Below, piece by piece: positions 1 to 13,400 of a DNA stretch of 60,000 nt; the first letter of the stretch is position 1; the number at the start of each line of letters is the position of its first letter. This DNA is from Symsagittifera roscoffensis (taxonomy: Eukaryota > Xenacoelomorpha > Acoela > Convolutidae). The position numbers and the translations under genes were made by a program. Location: NCBI RefSeq assembly GCF_963678635.1, contig NC_087062.1:46029758-46089757 (forward strand). The letters are read 5' to 3'. The notes beneath the pieces were generated by a model. It was not told where the DNA came from and searched no databases. It was given only the letters and a program-made list of their open reading frames with translations.

Positions 1-2
1 AC

Positions 3-1419
3 ATGGTCGATGTCAATGGATGTAAAAAGAATTCGATTAATTTTCAAATAACAGGTGCTGATCAAATAAGCTCCACTGACAAAAATAAAACCAGTTGCTT
101 TGACCCAACCCTTGGTAATGAAATTATATCCAATGAGTTCAAAAGCTGCAGTGGAAAAATGCATCTCAACAGTACGTCAAAAGGTCCTTTCCGGCCATCA
201 GTTTCTGCTGATTCTTCATTATTTCCTGCTACAATTGGTGCTGTAGTTTGGGCAAAATTGAAAGAGTTTCCGTGGTGGCCTTGCATCGTTGTTAAAGACT
301 CCTCTTGTGGTGATGAATTTATCGGCAATAATATGAAGAGTAAAAATAATGAGAATGTAGTTATAGTAAGAAGTAATTATTGCGTAGTTTCAACCCTGGG
401 CACGTATTGCTCTGAGCATTCAATTCATAATGACCACGTACAACATTATCACTCTGCAATGGATTACAACATATTGAATCAAGAGACCCGATTACTGAGA
501 AATTGTATTGCGCCGAATAAAACTGACAAGAGTCAGATGTCGCCTAAGAAGATGCGCCAAGCTTGGAAAAGAGCTATTTTAGATGCCAATGAATTAAAAA
601 GTGTCCTTAACGTTGAAAATCGACTCAATCTTTTTTTCACTCGGTTTCCGAACAGAAAGTATCTACTGCCTGAAGTGTTAGTTAGAACCTTACATTTTGA
701 GCGAAAACCAGATGTCCCATTAGTTTGGAGAAGCTTTGCACAGTTATCCGATGAACCAAGCTCTTTGCATCTTGCAATCCAGAATTCACGAAAAAGAAAA
801 CTCGCTTCTAATAGTAAAATTAATGGACGCAGGGAAGATTTTTTGCATGAGATATTGAGTGGGAGTCATATGAACTTTGATACGGATTCAAGCAGCGAAA
901 GTGGATCGGTGGACGGGAGAAAAGCGAAGCAGAAAATGAAATCCTTCTCAGCGGAGCTGGCTCCTTTTAAAGTCACTTCAACTCTAGAAGCGTTAAACAA
1001 AAATCCTTCTCTTAAAGACTATTCAAAAAGTCTTTCCAATCCACAGGCAGCTAGAGGTCGACCACTCAAGCTGGCAAGTAAGAGAACGCTTGAATCTACA
1101 ATTGAATTTACAAAAGATAGCGAGAAATTGGATGCATATTTTTCACCTGTGGACTGGAGCTCAATTTTGTCTAATGTGGCTTTTTTCAAAAATAGTGTTT
1201 GTGTGGTGTGTGAGTTGGCGGGAGAATTGCTTTTGTGTCGCGTTTGTGTTTTGTTTTATCATCGAAACTGTTATCAGTATCTCTACAATGATGACGAATG
1301 TCCAGAAAACGCTGCAGAATTTACATGTAAAGAGTGCAGGAATGGAGAAGTGTTTTGTTTTGCGTGTATGGAGGAAATTGAAGCGCCAAGAAATGACGAA
1401 TCCGTTTTGTTTTGTTCCA
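3..1419 (+). CDS. NSD: NSD exon 1 of the visible part: PWWP1 and first PHD
   Basis: It encodes an acidic, Ser-rich N-terminus and a PWWP domain with [11 protein letters not shown] at ~84-93 (expected to read methylated H3K36). A basic low-complexity linker follows, then PHD1 starting at Cys400 (CVVC ... GELLLC ... FYHRNC ... CKEC) and the first Cys pair of PHD2 (CFAC, 452-455). I place the donor at GT 1420-1421, phase 1. Joining it to the next exon restores the NSD spacing C-x4-C followed by YYHRNC. Reading through the donor ends at a stop at 1473. Positions 1-2 precede the ATG and do not show whether this is the initiator. Confidence 0.9.
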
Positions 1420-4400
1420 GTGATGAGCACTTACAAGTTAATAAAAATTATTCGTATTATTTGTTGCTAAAATAGTGACATTGAATTGGGAGTCTTCAAG
1501 TATTGGGAGGCTTCAAGAGTTTTTAAGCATTTACATAATAGGTCTTTTTTGCCCCAGAAAGTACCCATATTTGTAGCAGTAACGAAAGGTTTCAATTAGA
1601 TTTTTGTTCTTTACCCTGTCGATATGCAAGGGTATTGCAATTGGGTACTAGACTTTTCTCACAGTTCATCTCCTGAACTCATTCGTCCACTGGGCCTTTC
1701 TGTTTCAACAGACGTATTTTGAGAATGTTAGCATTTAAAATATCCGGCCAAATTTAATTTCTTTTTATGGTGGTTATAATTTTACCAACTCGTTTTGTTA
1801 GTTTCAACTTTTTTTATTGTTATTGTCTTAATATATTTGCGTGTGTGTATTCTGAGGGGAAGGGGGCTTCAATTATTTTAAATTTGTTTAGAATGTTTTT
1901 GAGTTTTTTCGGCATGAAGTGTTTCTGCTCAGGTATTTTTGGCTTTGTTACCGCTTGGTAATTATAAATTCAAATTGCACCAACCATGCGGTGCATCTGG
2001 CGTAGAAATAACATAACTGCTTGAGACGGCGTTTTGATTCCAGTCGAGACCTTTTTTTTACAAATTGTGAAATTTTTCGACAAGCTCAAATTGTTGTCTG
2101 TCTGCTTAAATTTGTCAGCTTAGTCCAACAGAAAGGACTTTTGGAGTTTTAGAGACGGTTTCTCTTTAGCATTCCGGAAGCTCTTTGTAAAGCTTCTAAT
2201 GGTGCAAGAATTTTTTTCCTGATTATTTGGCTTTTTTGCAATTTTTATTGACTAAAATGTTTTTTTTTCTCTTTTTTTTGTTTGGTTTTTCAATGACATT
2301 AATTCATTTTTGTATTGCAAGTAACGCCAAGCTCAGCTTCGTCTCTTCGTTGTTTTTTTTGAAATTCTGCGCTCAGAATCACAAACAAAAAAGTTTTTCA
2401 ATCAGATCACTTTTAATGTCAAAGAATTTCATTATTCATGATTGAAGCGCTTACCGAAGTTTTAAAACCGAGTTTAGCTCCCCCTGCTATTGGCCTACTC
2501 GCTCTAAATTGGACAAAAAACTAGATTTTTTTTCGTTTTTTGTGGTAACTGATTAAAAGTCGATGAACATAGCTCAGACTCTTATACAGGTCGTGATGAT
2601 TTACTTTTTCGCGGCTTGACTTTTGATATCTTTTTAATTTTTGTTCATTTCCTGTGAATAAAAGAAAAAAACTCCAGTATCGAACAGCTGAAGTGTAAAA
2701 GTCACGAAAAACGTGATCGACTTCTAATTTCCGAAATAGAATTTAATTGTCAGATTACTCAGAGAAATAAAAATTTTAAATAATGATGCAGTTTTCTCAA
2801 ATTGGGTTGATTTCATCAAAAAAGTGTCAAGCATAAAGGCTCTTTTCCAGTTCCCCCCCCCCTTTCAAATTTAATTTTGAAAAGCTTATTTAACGTTGTC
2901 ATAATGCAATGAAATTTGGCGTGGTGAACAAATCGACAACTGTGAACAGATTTGTTCTTCATACTTTACAGCGTAACATCACGTATTCAGCCGTAATAAC
3001 ACGTAATTCAAACATAAAACTCGGTATTTTAAAAGGGGGGAACTGGAAAAGAGCCAGCATAAATTGTTCTAGAAATTCAAAAAGCTTCTATTTTGTTTGA
3101 AAAATGAAAGTTGAGATTTTTTCAAAAAAAAAAACAAGTCAGTATTGGCTCTTTTTCCTTTTCCCCCCCACCTGCAAATTTTTATATTTGAAGTTACCGT
3201 TCACTTTGTCCGATTGTCGTGAAAATTGTACATGCAGACCAATTAGGCCATAACAAGCATATTTGGTCTTCATAATTAACCTTGTAAAACCACTCGTTAG
3301 ACCATAAAATTCATGTTTGAGTGAGGTGGGGGGAAAAGGAAAAAGAGCCTCAGTATTTTTTGTTTACCTGCTTTCATTGATTCTTTTCCAATGAATAAGT
3401 TGCTCTGCCAACCTTTTAATCGGAATAAATTTTGTTGCCTCTTTTTGGGCTACGGAATTAGCATTTATTAAAACTGCAAGAAATTGTGACCATAAATCAC
3501 GTAAATTGATAAATTATATAGACTCATCACTGGTTTTTCCAGTAAAACTGTGCCGAAAATACTATCACAGAAACTGTGCAGAGAAATTCAAGGTGCGCTT
3601 AGACAGCGACCAGGAATCGGAGAATCAGTTGAACAATTTGAGCCTCTCTTCATCCGAGTGCAGTAGTAGTACTAGTGAGGGTGTTGGGAAGAACGAGTTT
3701 GTGTGTCCACAGCATGTCTGTGCGACATGTTATGTGGCAGATCCTCATGACCTTAACTACTCAAAAGGAAAATTTATCAAATGTCATAGGTGAGAGAAAG
3801 GCTGATGGCCGTATGTGCTAATGTGTTAACTTGTTCACTCGAAGCTTTAATAGATTCTCTTTTTTCAAACCAATATGAAATCGTGATTATTTTTGTTCTT
3901 TAAAAGCCGAACTGAATAAAATAAAAATTTACATACCACACATGTTTTTAGGATAACATTGGTAGTTTAAAAATAGTATCAGGTTTTTTGAAAAAACATG
4001 TCACCCGAGGAAACCGTTCTAGCTGATTTCAAAACTTAAGCGGTTATTTCAAAACTTTTACTGTCGTAGGTGTCCCCTTGCATATCACTCTCAAAATGAC
4101 GAAGCATGTATCCCAGCCGGGTCCAACATAGTGTCTTCAGCCCATCTGGTGTGTCCCCTGCACTTCAGAATGCCCCAGAAGAACATCAATGTAAACTGGT
4201 GCTTCTTCTGCTCAGAAGGAGGACAGCTAGTCTGCTGCGAATTCTGTCCCGCCGCTTTCCACAGGTACTGGACAGTTGTCATTGTAGCAAATGCTCAAAT
4301 AATAAACTCGTTTCCTAGTGTTTTATAGTTAGTACACTTGGGAGGACGTCAAAAGGCAGTGAGCTTGTCAAGGACGCCTCAAATCACTTTTAACAAATCT

Positions 4401-7400
4401 CATGAGCACAAAAAATTTAACTCGTAATTTACCCGATAAAATAAAAATCTTTTACCCGTGTACCTTGTTTTTCTTAGAAGCTGTTTGCCCAAGAGTGAAA
4501 TTATCCATGATCAGAAACACTGGCTCTGTGAAAATTGCAGGTGTGGAAGTTTCCCCAAATATGGAGACGTTGTCTGGGCAAAGCTGGCCCAATTTCGATT
4601 TTGGCCAGCTCAAGTCGTACATCCTTGGTTGATTCCGGAAAATGTGATGCGGGCATCAAGCAGTATAGGTACGTTTGCAACAAGGTTATACTTTCAAATG
4701 AGACAAGCACGAATATGTTTCAGTACAAACGGGCCGATATTATCTTCAATTTGTCTGCACGGAGCAAATGGTAACCAATTCAAGTTCTATCGGTTTTGAT
4801 ATTCAGGAGAATACGTGGTATACTTCTTCGGAACCTACAACTACTCGTGGCTGCCTGGGCACCGAGTGTTCCTTTACGAGCAAGACGACGACAAATCGAG
4901 ACAAAATCAGTCTGGTCCTAATGGTCTGCAGAAAGGATACAACAGAGGCGTTCAGGAGGCCGCAATTGCCTATAGGTAGGTAGGAAGTTATAAATCATAT
5001 TCGAGTAAAAATGGAGTGATCCAACAATTCTCCCATTAAACAATTTTTCTTACATATTTTGTCGTTATTTGCCCCAACAGGGCATTTAATGTGAGCTTGA
5101 CCCGAGTCCAAAAATACTCACCACTTCAATCGCCCGATGCCACATTTGATGGGGTTGTTCGGTCCAGTTTATGGGGCAATTAAAAAAGTGAAGGGTAACC
5201 GTCAGACTAACATCTTTTAGTCACTACTAGTTGAAGTGACTGGGCAAGTGCTGATCAAATAGAAATTATTTTTGAACATACTTAGAATTTGAATTCCCGT
5301 CTTAATGAAACAAGCTAGCTTTTGAGCGTAGTTTTATTATACGAAATCCACTTTTTTTTCCAACACAATTCACAAAAGTGCTCATTTGCGGTGGCACTGT
5401 TGCAGTTAAGGCATTATGTCTGGTTTACTTTTGCTGCTTAGCATTTTATATTTGTTGCTGGCTGATTGGTGGCTATTATTTATACAACCAAAGCTTGTAT
5501 GATAGTATGAACTCTCTTTTTTCCAACCCATGTCGCAAATATTGTTGCGACAAAATGTGTTAATTTTGAAAGTGTTCATTTTGATCAATAACCAGCTATT
5601 AATTACAGCCAATTGTTTCTCGGGTGCTACCAGGAGAACAGCTGACCACCACACTGTTAACTACAAAGGTTTTAATCGGAACATCAGAACAACCCTCGAA
5701 CGTAAGTTCAAACCTGACATTGAACATTTGCTAAACAAAAACCGGGAGAACATCTCAAAGCTTGAATATGTTAACGGGATCAAAAACCTTCACACAACAG
5801 AAGTACAAAACTTTCTTAACGAAAATTCTATGCTACTTGACTACTTATTCCAACTACCACCACAGGCTTAACAACAATATACCCGATGTCTGCCCAAGTT
5901 GCTACATAGGACCACACATCACCGATCATCTGTTTAACTGCCGGGTACACCCAACCTCACTTACCATCGAGAGCTTATGGGAGAATCCCGAAGAAGCTGC
6001 CAAACATCTGCAGCTTATCACATAACCCCACGTAACGGGAGTTTCTCTCGGTCCTCCCCACTAACTAAAAACTGCCACTTGAACCGGGCATGGAGTTTCA
6101 CTCGGTTCTCCGCACGCCGAAAAACTTGGCCCCTAGAACGGGTTTCAATAGCACACCGAAACCTCCCTCTTGAATGTGCTATATCGGGAAGGTGCCGACA
6201 CAGCACAGAGACGCTATCACTGGCACTGGAAAAGGTGGTTCACCTTTTACGTCGTTTTTGCCGCTAGAGGCCCTGGGGGAGCTGCAGTGATAGATTGAAC
6301 AAGCGAAACCAACATGACCAAAATGTCCCTAGCTCTCTCTCGATCTCTCAAACAGAAACAATCTCTCTATTTCAATCAGAAGCTCGCAGCAGAGATGGAT
6401 GTAGCTACAACAAAAACAACAAGTACAGCCAATGCTAAGGATATTAATACAGACTATTATATTACAAATAGCACTTTAGCTTCAAGGTATCATGGATCTG
6501 TACCGTAGAGGTAGAGACCCGCAACACAATAAGAGGTTACGAACCTGAGCAGGGTCCGATTTTTTTTAATGAACTTTATTGTATACTAGTTAAAACGCGT
6601 CTACTCTAAAAATTGAGGCATGTTAGTTGGTAACTTTCTTTTTTTTCAAATTGACTGGTACTGCTAATGCGTCTTTTTGATATGCTTTTTGCCATTTTTT
6701 TAGGTCCTGTGTTCTCTAAAACGTAAATTTTGCGGCGCGACTAACAATTTTTGTGTGTCTGTTAATTTTTTGGCTTAGTTGCCACAGCACGGAAGTTGCA
6801 TATGATTCAATTATTTTTGTGTTATAATTACGCCCTTCGCTTTCGGATTTTTTCCGCTCATTTTTTCAGCTGCCAACACATCATAGCCCTAGAATTTTGC
6901 ACGTTTAATCGTATATTGCAATGGTTAAGATTTTTTTCGATTTTCCATTTTCAATTCAGTGTTTATTTCACCAAGTTAAAATAAGCAAGCCAATAGTGGG
7001 GTGCTGTCAGGGCTGTCAAATATGAAAACCCAAATCTTTTTAGTTTACGAGATACGACGAGTTCCTGTGATTTTTCAGAGAGTTATCAGAAAACTCAAAT
7101 TAAAAAGTAATTCACAAAAATTTGATTTTCTTAACCCTGTAGTGGGGTGCTGTCAGGGCTGTCAAATATTAAAACCCAAATCTTTTTAGTTTACGAGATA
7201 CGACGAGTTCCTGTGATTTTTCAGAGAGTTTTCAGAAAACTCAAATTAAAAAGTAATTCACAAAAATTTGATTTTCTTAACCCTGTAGTGGGGTACTGTC
7301 GGAGTACTCTCGAGGGTTGTGAATATTGCCTCCAAGTTTTGTAGTTTTCAAGATATGACGTGTTTAATGATTTCTTTTTAATTTTTCAGAAATGTTATAT

Positions 7401-10400
7401 TTTAAAAAGTCTAAAGATTTCAAGTTCCCAACGTTGTAGTTATGTTTTGTGAGGGTTCTCTCATCAGTTCTAAGTTGCAAATTTTGCGTTCAAATGCGAC
7501 TGCTCAAATGCCGTTAGCTTACGAGATGTGACGTTTGTTAAGTCATTTTTTTTAATTGGTCAAAGAACTTAAATATAGAAAATTTCACAAAATTTGAAGT
7601 TTTCATCTCTACAGTGAAGCTCTGTCAGGGTTTTACCATTGGTTGCGAATTTCGCCTCGAAGTTTGACTGCTCATAATCTTTGTAGTTTTCGAGGTATGA
7701 CGTGTTTTATGATTTCTTTTTTTATTGTTCAGAAAACTTATATTTAAAAAATTCAGAAGATTTGAAATTACCATCTTTGTAGTGGGGTACTCTCAGCAGT
7801 TCTAAGTTCCAAATTTTGCGTCCAAATGCGACTTCCCAGATGCTCTTACTTTCCAAGATGTGACGTTTGTTGGATCTTTTTTTTTAAATGTTCTAAGAAA
7901 TCAGATATAAAAAATTTCATAATATGAAGTTTTCATCTCTTTTGTGAGTCTCTCTAAGGGGACTCCCAGGGGTTGCAATTTTTGCCTCCAAATTTGACTG
8001 CTCAAATCTGTGTAGTTTTCGAGAAAATACTCTCAAGAGCTGCAAATCTTGCGTCCAATTGCGACGGCTCATTTTTTATTATTTTCCGAGACGTGGCATT
8101 TTTTCTATAATTTAAAAATTTTTCAAAGAACTTCACAATTTTTATAAAAAAAAACTTCACTAAGTTTTATGGCTTTTCAAAGTTTGATTAAAGAAAAACT
8201 TGAATATGAAACTTTAAAAAATTTGAATTAACCAACCCTCTAATTGGGAGCTGTCAAAGTACACTCAAAGGATGCAGATCTTCTTTCCAATGTTTGCGCT
8301 TTTTTTTTGAGTTGTCAGAAATTAGAAGCACCGGAGGTGCGTTACTCGCTAGTAAATCTGTAAAATTTTCTTGTTGTTCTTGTTTGTTCTTGGCTGCATT
8401 GCATTTGGTTATCGGCTTAGTTGCCTTCCTGAATATAAAAAAAGTCAGCCGAAACAATTGTTTTCTAGGCTCATGGTCTGGACTTAAACTGGAAATTTTA
8501 TGAAAGTTATGTCAAGTTTATCAACTGAACGTATTTTTAATTTTTTCTGCTCTTGGCTAATTTTTTTTGCCTTAATGCGTCATTCATTTTTTGGTAAAAT
8601 TAATTCACAATCATCGAAAACCATAGCAGAACCGCAAATTTATTGAATCTTATTCTATTAACGATTAATGAATATTAAAATGTCAGCCGAAACAAGTGTT
8701 TTCTAGGCTCATGGTCTTGTACTTAAACGGGAATTTTATAAACGTTATGTCAAGTTTACCAACTCTGCGTATTTTTTTTTTTTCGTGTTTTTTTGCTCTT
8801 GGCTAACTTTTTGGCTTCATACGTCGTTTGTTTTTTTTTGGTAAAATTAATTCACAATCATCGAAACCCATAACAGAATCGGAAATTTATTGAATCTTAT
8901 TCTATTAACGATTTATGAATATTAAAATGTCTGCCGAAACAATTGTTTTCTAGGCTTAAGGTCTGTACTTAAATGGGAAATTTTTTGAACGTTATGTCAA
9001 GTTTTTGAACGTTATGTCTGTTTTTATTTATTTTTTTTCTCTTGGCTAATTTTTTGGCTTCATACGTCGTTTGTTTTTTGGTAAGTGCAATTCACAATCA
9101 TTGAAACCCATAACAGAACCGCAAATTTATTGAATTTTATTCTATTAACGTTGAATAGCTGATAAATTAAAGACACAATGAGAATATCAAGCATTATTCT
9201 TTCTCAGTGCTTTTTCTTCAAGCTAAACATTTTGTGGGGGCTTTGGGGAATGTTTTTAGGAAAAACAACTTTGCTTCTGCATTTAACATTAATCAGCTCT
9301 GTTTTCTTGAACTTAGAAATTTCTAGGGCGTTCTGTACGCGCAATGAGCAGAAAATCATAGATGCCCAGAAGAAATTAGACGATAGTGGCAAACCGCCGG
9401 CCTACAAGTATATGCCCCAGAACAGACCAGTATATCCGGTTAAGATCAAAGCGTGTGCTGTAGAGGACAACTCGGTGTGCTCGTGCAAGCCGACAGATGA
9501 GGATCCCTGTGGACCCGAGAGCAACTGCATGAACAGAATCACTCAGTTCGAATGTCATCCCGCAACTTGTCCCGCTGGAGCTGACAGGTTAGTAACAGTT
9601 CTGACTCCAGGTAAAAGTTTGCTAGAAACGGATGAAAGTTTGCTTGAAAAGGATGAAAGTTTGCTAGAAACGGATGAAAAATTTAATAAAACTTGAGACA
9701 CTTAAAAAGATGTCCCATCCTCCGTTGTAACTGAAGCATTTATCGGTCATGTATTTATCAGGTGTGGCAACCAGAGGTTCAAGATGTTCCAGTACAGTCC
9801 TACTGAGATCTTCCGCAGTGATCAGAAGGGGTGGGGATTGAGGGCCACTGATGATATTGGGGAGGGTGTGTTTGTGGGAGAGTACTGCGGAGAACTCATC
9901 GATGAAAAGGTAAACGACGAGACTTTTTCACCTTAATAGTTAATTTTCAGTACTACGCTTACTGCAGAAAGTATAGAGTTTCCAGCAATGGTGAGACAAG
10001 GCGACTAAATAAACAATACGACTAATACGATAAGCAATTCAACTAAGTAAGCAAGACGACAATCAAATTTTTCCGCGAAGTTTATTCCGGACCAAGAAAA
10101 ATTTGCGTGATCAACTCTGGTAAGTGCGCCGTGACGAAGTCCAAGACAAATGAGCTACTTGCAGAATAGGAATCCACTGTTTTGTAATAAAATGTGCTGC
10201 AGCGATGCCCATGTGATATTGAAATGTCCATGCACTACCGCTTAGACTGAAGAGCAAAAGCAAATGGCATGGCTAACAGTCTATGAACGTAGTGAACACC
10301 CTTGTATACTGGAAAAATGAAGTAACGCAGCTAGATGAATTAGAAGCCGGAAAACGACACAAAAACGTAAATTACTTCAGTTGATGAGACACCATCATAA

Positions 10401-13400
10401 TTTCTATTTTGGTGTATTCGTCGAATTTTTTTGTGGTTATCAAGGAAAAGCGACTTGAAACCCAAAAACTGATGTCTTTTGTAAAAATACTCATTTTTCA
10501 GGCCATCATTGGAAATTCTGTTCTTCATTTTTCCAAACATTTTCGACGCAGTGCCAATGATAGTAATGTCAAAATGCAGAGTTAACAAAATCGACCCGAA
10601 GATTTTTTGTATTAAGTGGTATAAGATGAAATTTTTCCAAAATATGATATCTGAAGTAAGTTGTCATTGTTTACACAAGCAAAGCTTGTGTTATAGTATG
10701 AACTCTCTTTTTTTCCAACCTAAGCCGCAAATATTGTTGCGACAAAATGTGTTCATTTTGAAAGGAAAGTGTTCATTTTGACCAATAACCAGCTATTAAG
10801 TACAGCCAATGCTAAGGATATTAACACAGACTATTATATTACAAATAGCACTTTAGCTTCAAGGTATCATGGATCTGTAGCGTAGAGGAAGGGAAGGAGA
10901 CCCGCAAAAAATAAGAGGTTTAGAACCTGGGCCGGTGTCGGATGTTTGTAATGCATTTTTTCGTGTTCTAGCTATAATGCGTCCGCTCTATAAATTGAGG
11001 CATGTTAGTTGGTGAATTTCTTTTTTTTTCAAATTGACTGGTACTGTTTACGCGTCATAATTGGCTTGAGTCACTTAGCAATTATGTAGACTCATAATTG
11101 TATGCATCACTTAAGAAATTTTGTAGACCCAAAGTTTTACTCATTTAGTTTTCCCAGTAGCGTTATCGGTCATATATTTTTGCTGGTGTATGCAAAGTAC
11201 AACGTCGCTGTTGCGTTTACGGTTGTCAAGGGACCATGACGCAGATGCTAGGACGTGTGAATCTTAATCTCAGAATTGTTTTTTGTTTTACATTTCTTTT
11301 TACCGGTTTAGATATGCTTTTGCCATTTTTTTAGGTCCCGTGTTCTCTGGGTTGAGCGATATATCATATTAAAGCTTTGCAATCGTCATTCGAACCACAT
11401 TTAAAAAATTTAAAAATTTTTTCCCATTGTCGAGAAAAACCGGTTTGAATTTGTTGATTATTCGTCTTGTTTCGAGCGAGAAAAATGAGCGAGCAGTCTT
11501 ATTTTAATTTCTTAAAAGCTTACAATGGAATAATTTAAAATGTGAAAACTTAGTTTTACTTGGGTAACTTTCGAGTATTTTAGCGCCTTTTTGCAATAAA
11601 AACTTGAAAAAATTAATATAACTAATCCCCAGTTTTTTGTTCAGCTCCTTTTATCACACCACGCCGAAAAAAAACAATGATTTGGAAAAACTTTCTATTT
11701 TTAAGGCTATAGTCGGAATATTGTGTGCTATTTGCACAGTAACCGACTATCCTTGTTTAATTTTTACCCTCCATTTAGTTTTTTATACTAGCGTCCGTTA
11801 CGATTCTTTTTTTCTAACCTAACTCGCAAATAGAAGTTCATTTGAAGTGCTCACTTATTTGGAAGTTTGACTGTAGCATTGGAAATTGCACAGCAACTGT
11901 TCTCTGTTTTAATTGTGGCTTTTGTTTAACCTTATATCTACTAAGTAGCTTCCGTGGATAGTGTGCGTGGCTCTTAATCTCTAGGTCACAGATTCGAATA
12001 TCAGACGTAGCCGAATTTTCGCTAATTTGAGGCTTATTTTACCTCACCTTATAAAAGCTGATTTTTGTCGTGTTCTGGCTAGTGTTGCGATGCAAAGCTT
12101 CGCCTCTATGTTAATTTTTAAATAAATAGTTCCTGTTGTTGAGAAACGACTTTCCAATCCAGCTGAGTTGACAACTGCGGAAACGAGAATCAATAGCAAT
12201 ACCACACAACGCTGTTTCAATTCCGGAAACGAGAGTCAATAGCAATACCAAACGCCTCTTTTTCATTCTGATAACCCTATGGCAGCGGTTCGACTACCAG
12301 ATATCACTAGTCTTTAGCGAATAACAGTATCAAATAAGAAACACTTTTTTATATACCCTGTTTTAAAAAATTTAAAAAACAGCCATACTCTTATGATTAT
12401 TTCTGTTTCCCTAAATTGTGATTTATCAAATCAACCGATGATATCTCATTTTAGTGCTAACAAGGCAATTACAAGGATACATGATCGAATGAACTTCGTA
12501 AAGAATCAAAAGGAAAACTTTTTAAAATAGGGAAAGTTTCAGCCGGAAAGAACTAACAGCCACTTTCCTTAATAAAAATAGCTACAGCGTCACTTATTGG
12601 GTCTTTTTAAATGGAACAAACGAATCATCGGTCAAGATTGAAGAAAGGGTCCTGTATAAAATACAGTGAAAAAATAATGTATAATTATAACAAGGATTGT
12701 CATCGACAAAATGGCGAATTTGTGAAGCAGACAAAAATTCCGTAACTAATAATAATAATAATAATAATAATCATAATCATAATAATAATAATAAAGGATT
12801 TAGGAATATAATCCAAGATTTCGCATAAAAACCCAGTCATTGCAGTTTTCAAAGGTTAGTTTTCCGTTATAAGTGTAATTTTCTTCAGGTCTCTACAGTT
12901 GTTGCATTCGCATAAAATGCGCCAAGTGCATGTATCTGATTCGTTGTAGCGAGTTTTGGAAAACTTCGTGTACCTTCCTAGAAGTCTGTTTTTGCTTTCT
13001 GGGTCAAACAATATGTCACATTTGAAGTATTTGTTGTACAGATCAGCACGACGACATGCCCGAAACCAGAAATACGACTCGCACTTCTTCAGACGCATTT
13101 GTTTGCAGACGAAATTTCGTGTCATTTGAGCTCTTCGGTTCCCAACGTCAACTTTTCCAGCTAGTATGTTTGCAAACAGCTGTCCAACATGAAGCTCTTG
13201 GTATAGAGACAAAGGAAGGATGTTAAGTTTTACGAGTTTGTCTATAGGAGATATGGCTATTGCTTGTCATGAAAATCCACGAGATCGCTTTCCGCTGCAC
13301 ACTTTTTTGATTCCTAAGTCACCTTTTGATGGTTTCCAGATAGCTGAACCGTAGCACAGAATTGGCACAACGTAACAGATATATGCGTTTTTTCTGGTCG

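Larger units (their letters stand above)
1420..3542 (+). other. NSD intron 1 (2.1 kb)
   Basis: A T-rich intron between a GTGATG donor and a TTTTTCCAG acceptor. It contains a copy of a dispersed GCAAGGGTATTGCAA motif (1627-1655) and two complete MITEs (2838-3055 and 3147-3349). The remainder is T-rich with no coding signal that I can see. Confidence 0.85.
4976..9326 (+). other. NSD intron 5 (4.35 kb), filled with repeats
   Basis: It contains an old dispersed repeat split by a LINE insertion (5484-6720), a Helitron-like tandem array with terminal hairpin (about 6996-8352) and a three-unit ~240-bp tandem repeat (8444-9165). Positions 4976-5480 and 6720-6990 are unstructured AT-rich DNA as far as I can see. 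Confidence 0.85.

Noticed and set aside
1980-2055. Possible tRNA-like sequence ending ATTCCAGTCGAGACC before a T-run
   Set aside because: No A box and no pairing arms could be made; only the last part resembles a B box.
5092-5197. Possible extra NSD exon after a good acceptor (GCCCCAACAG) reading [16 protein letters not shown] to a TAA
   Set aside because: Phase fits exon 5, but the peptide has no similarity to NSD proteins and no donor keeps the frame. Joining exon 5 directly to 9327 restores the family sequence. At most it is an alternative terminal exon.
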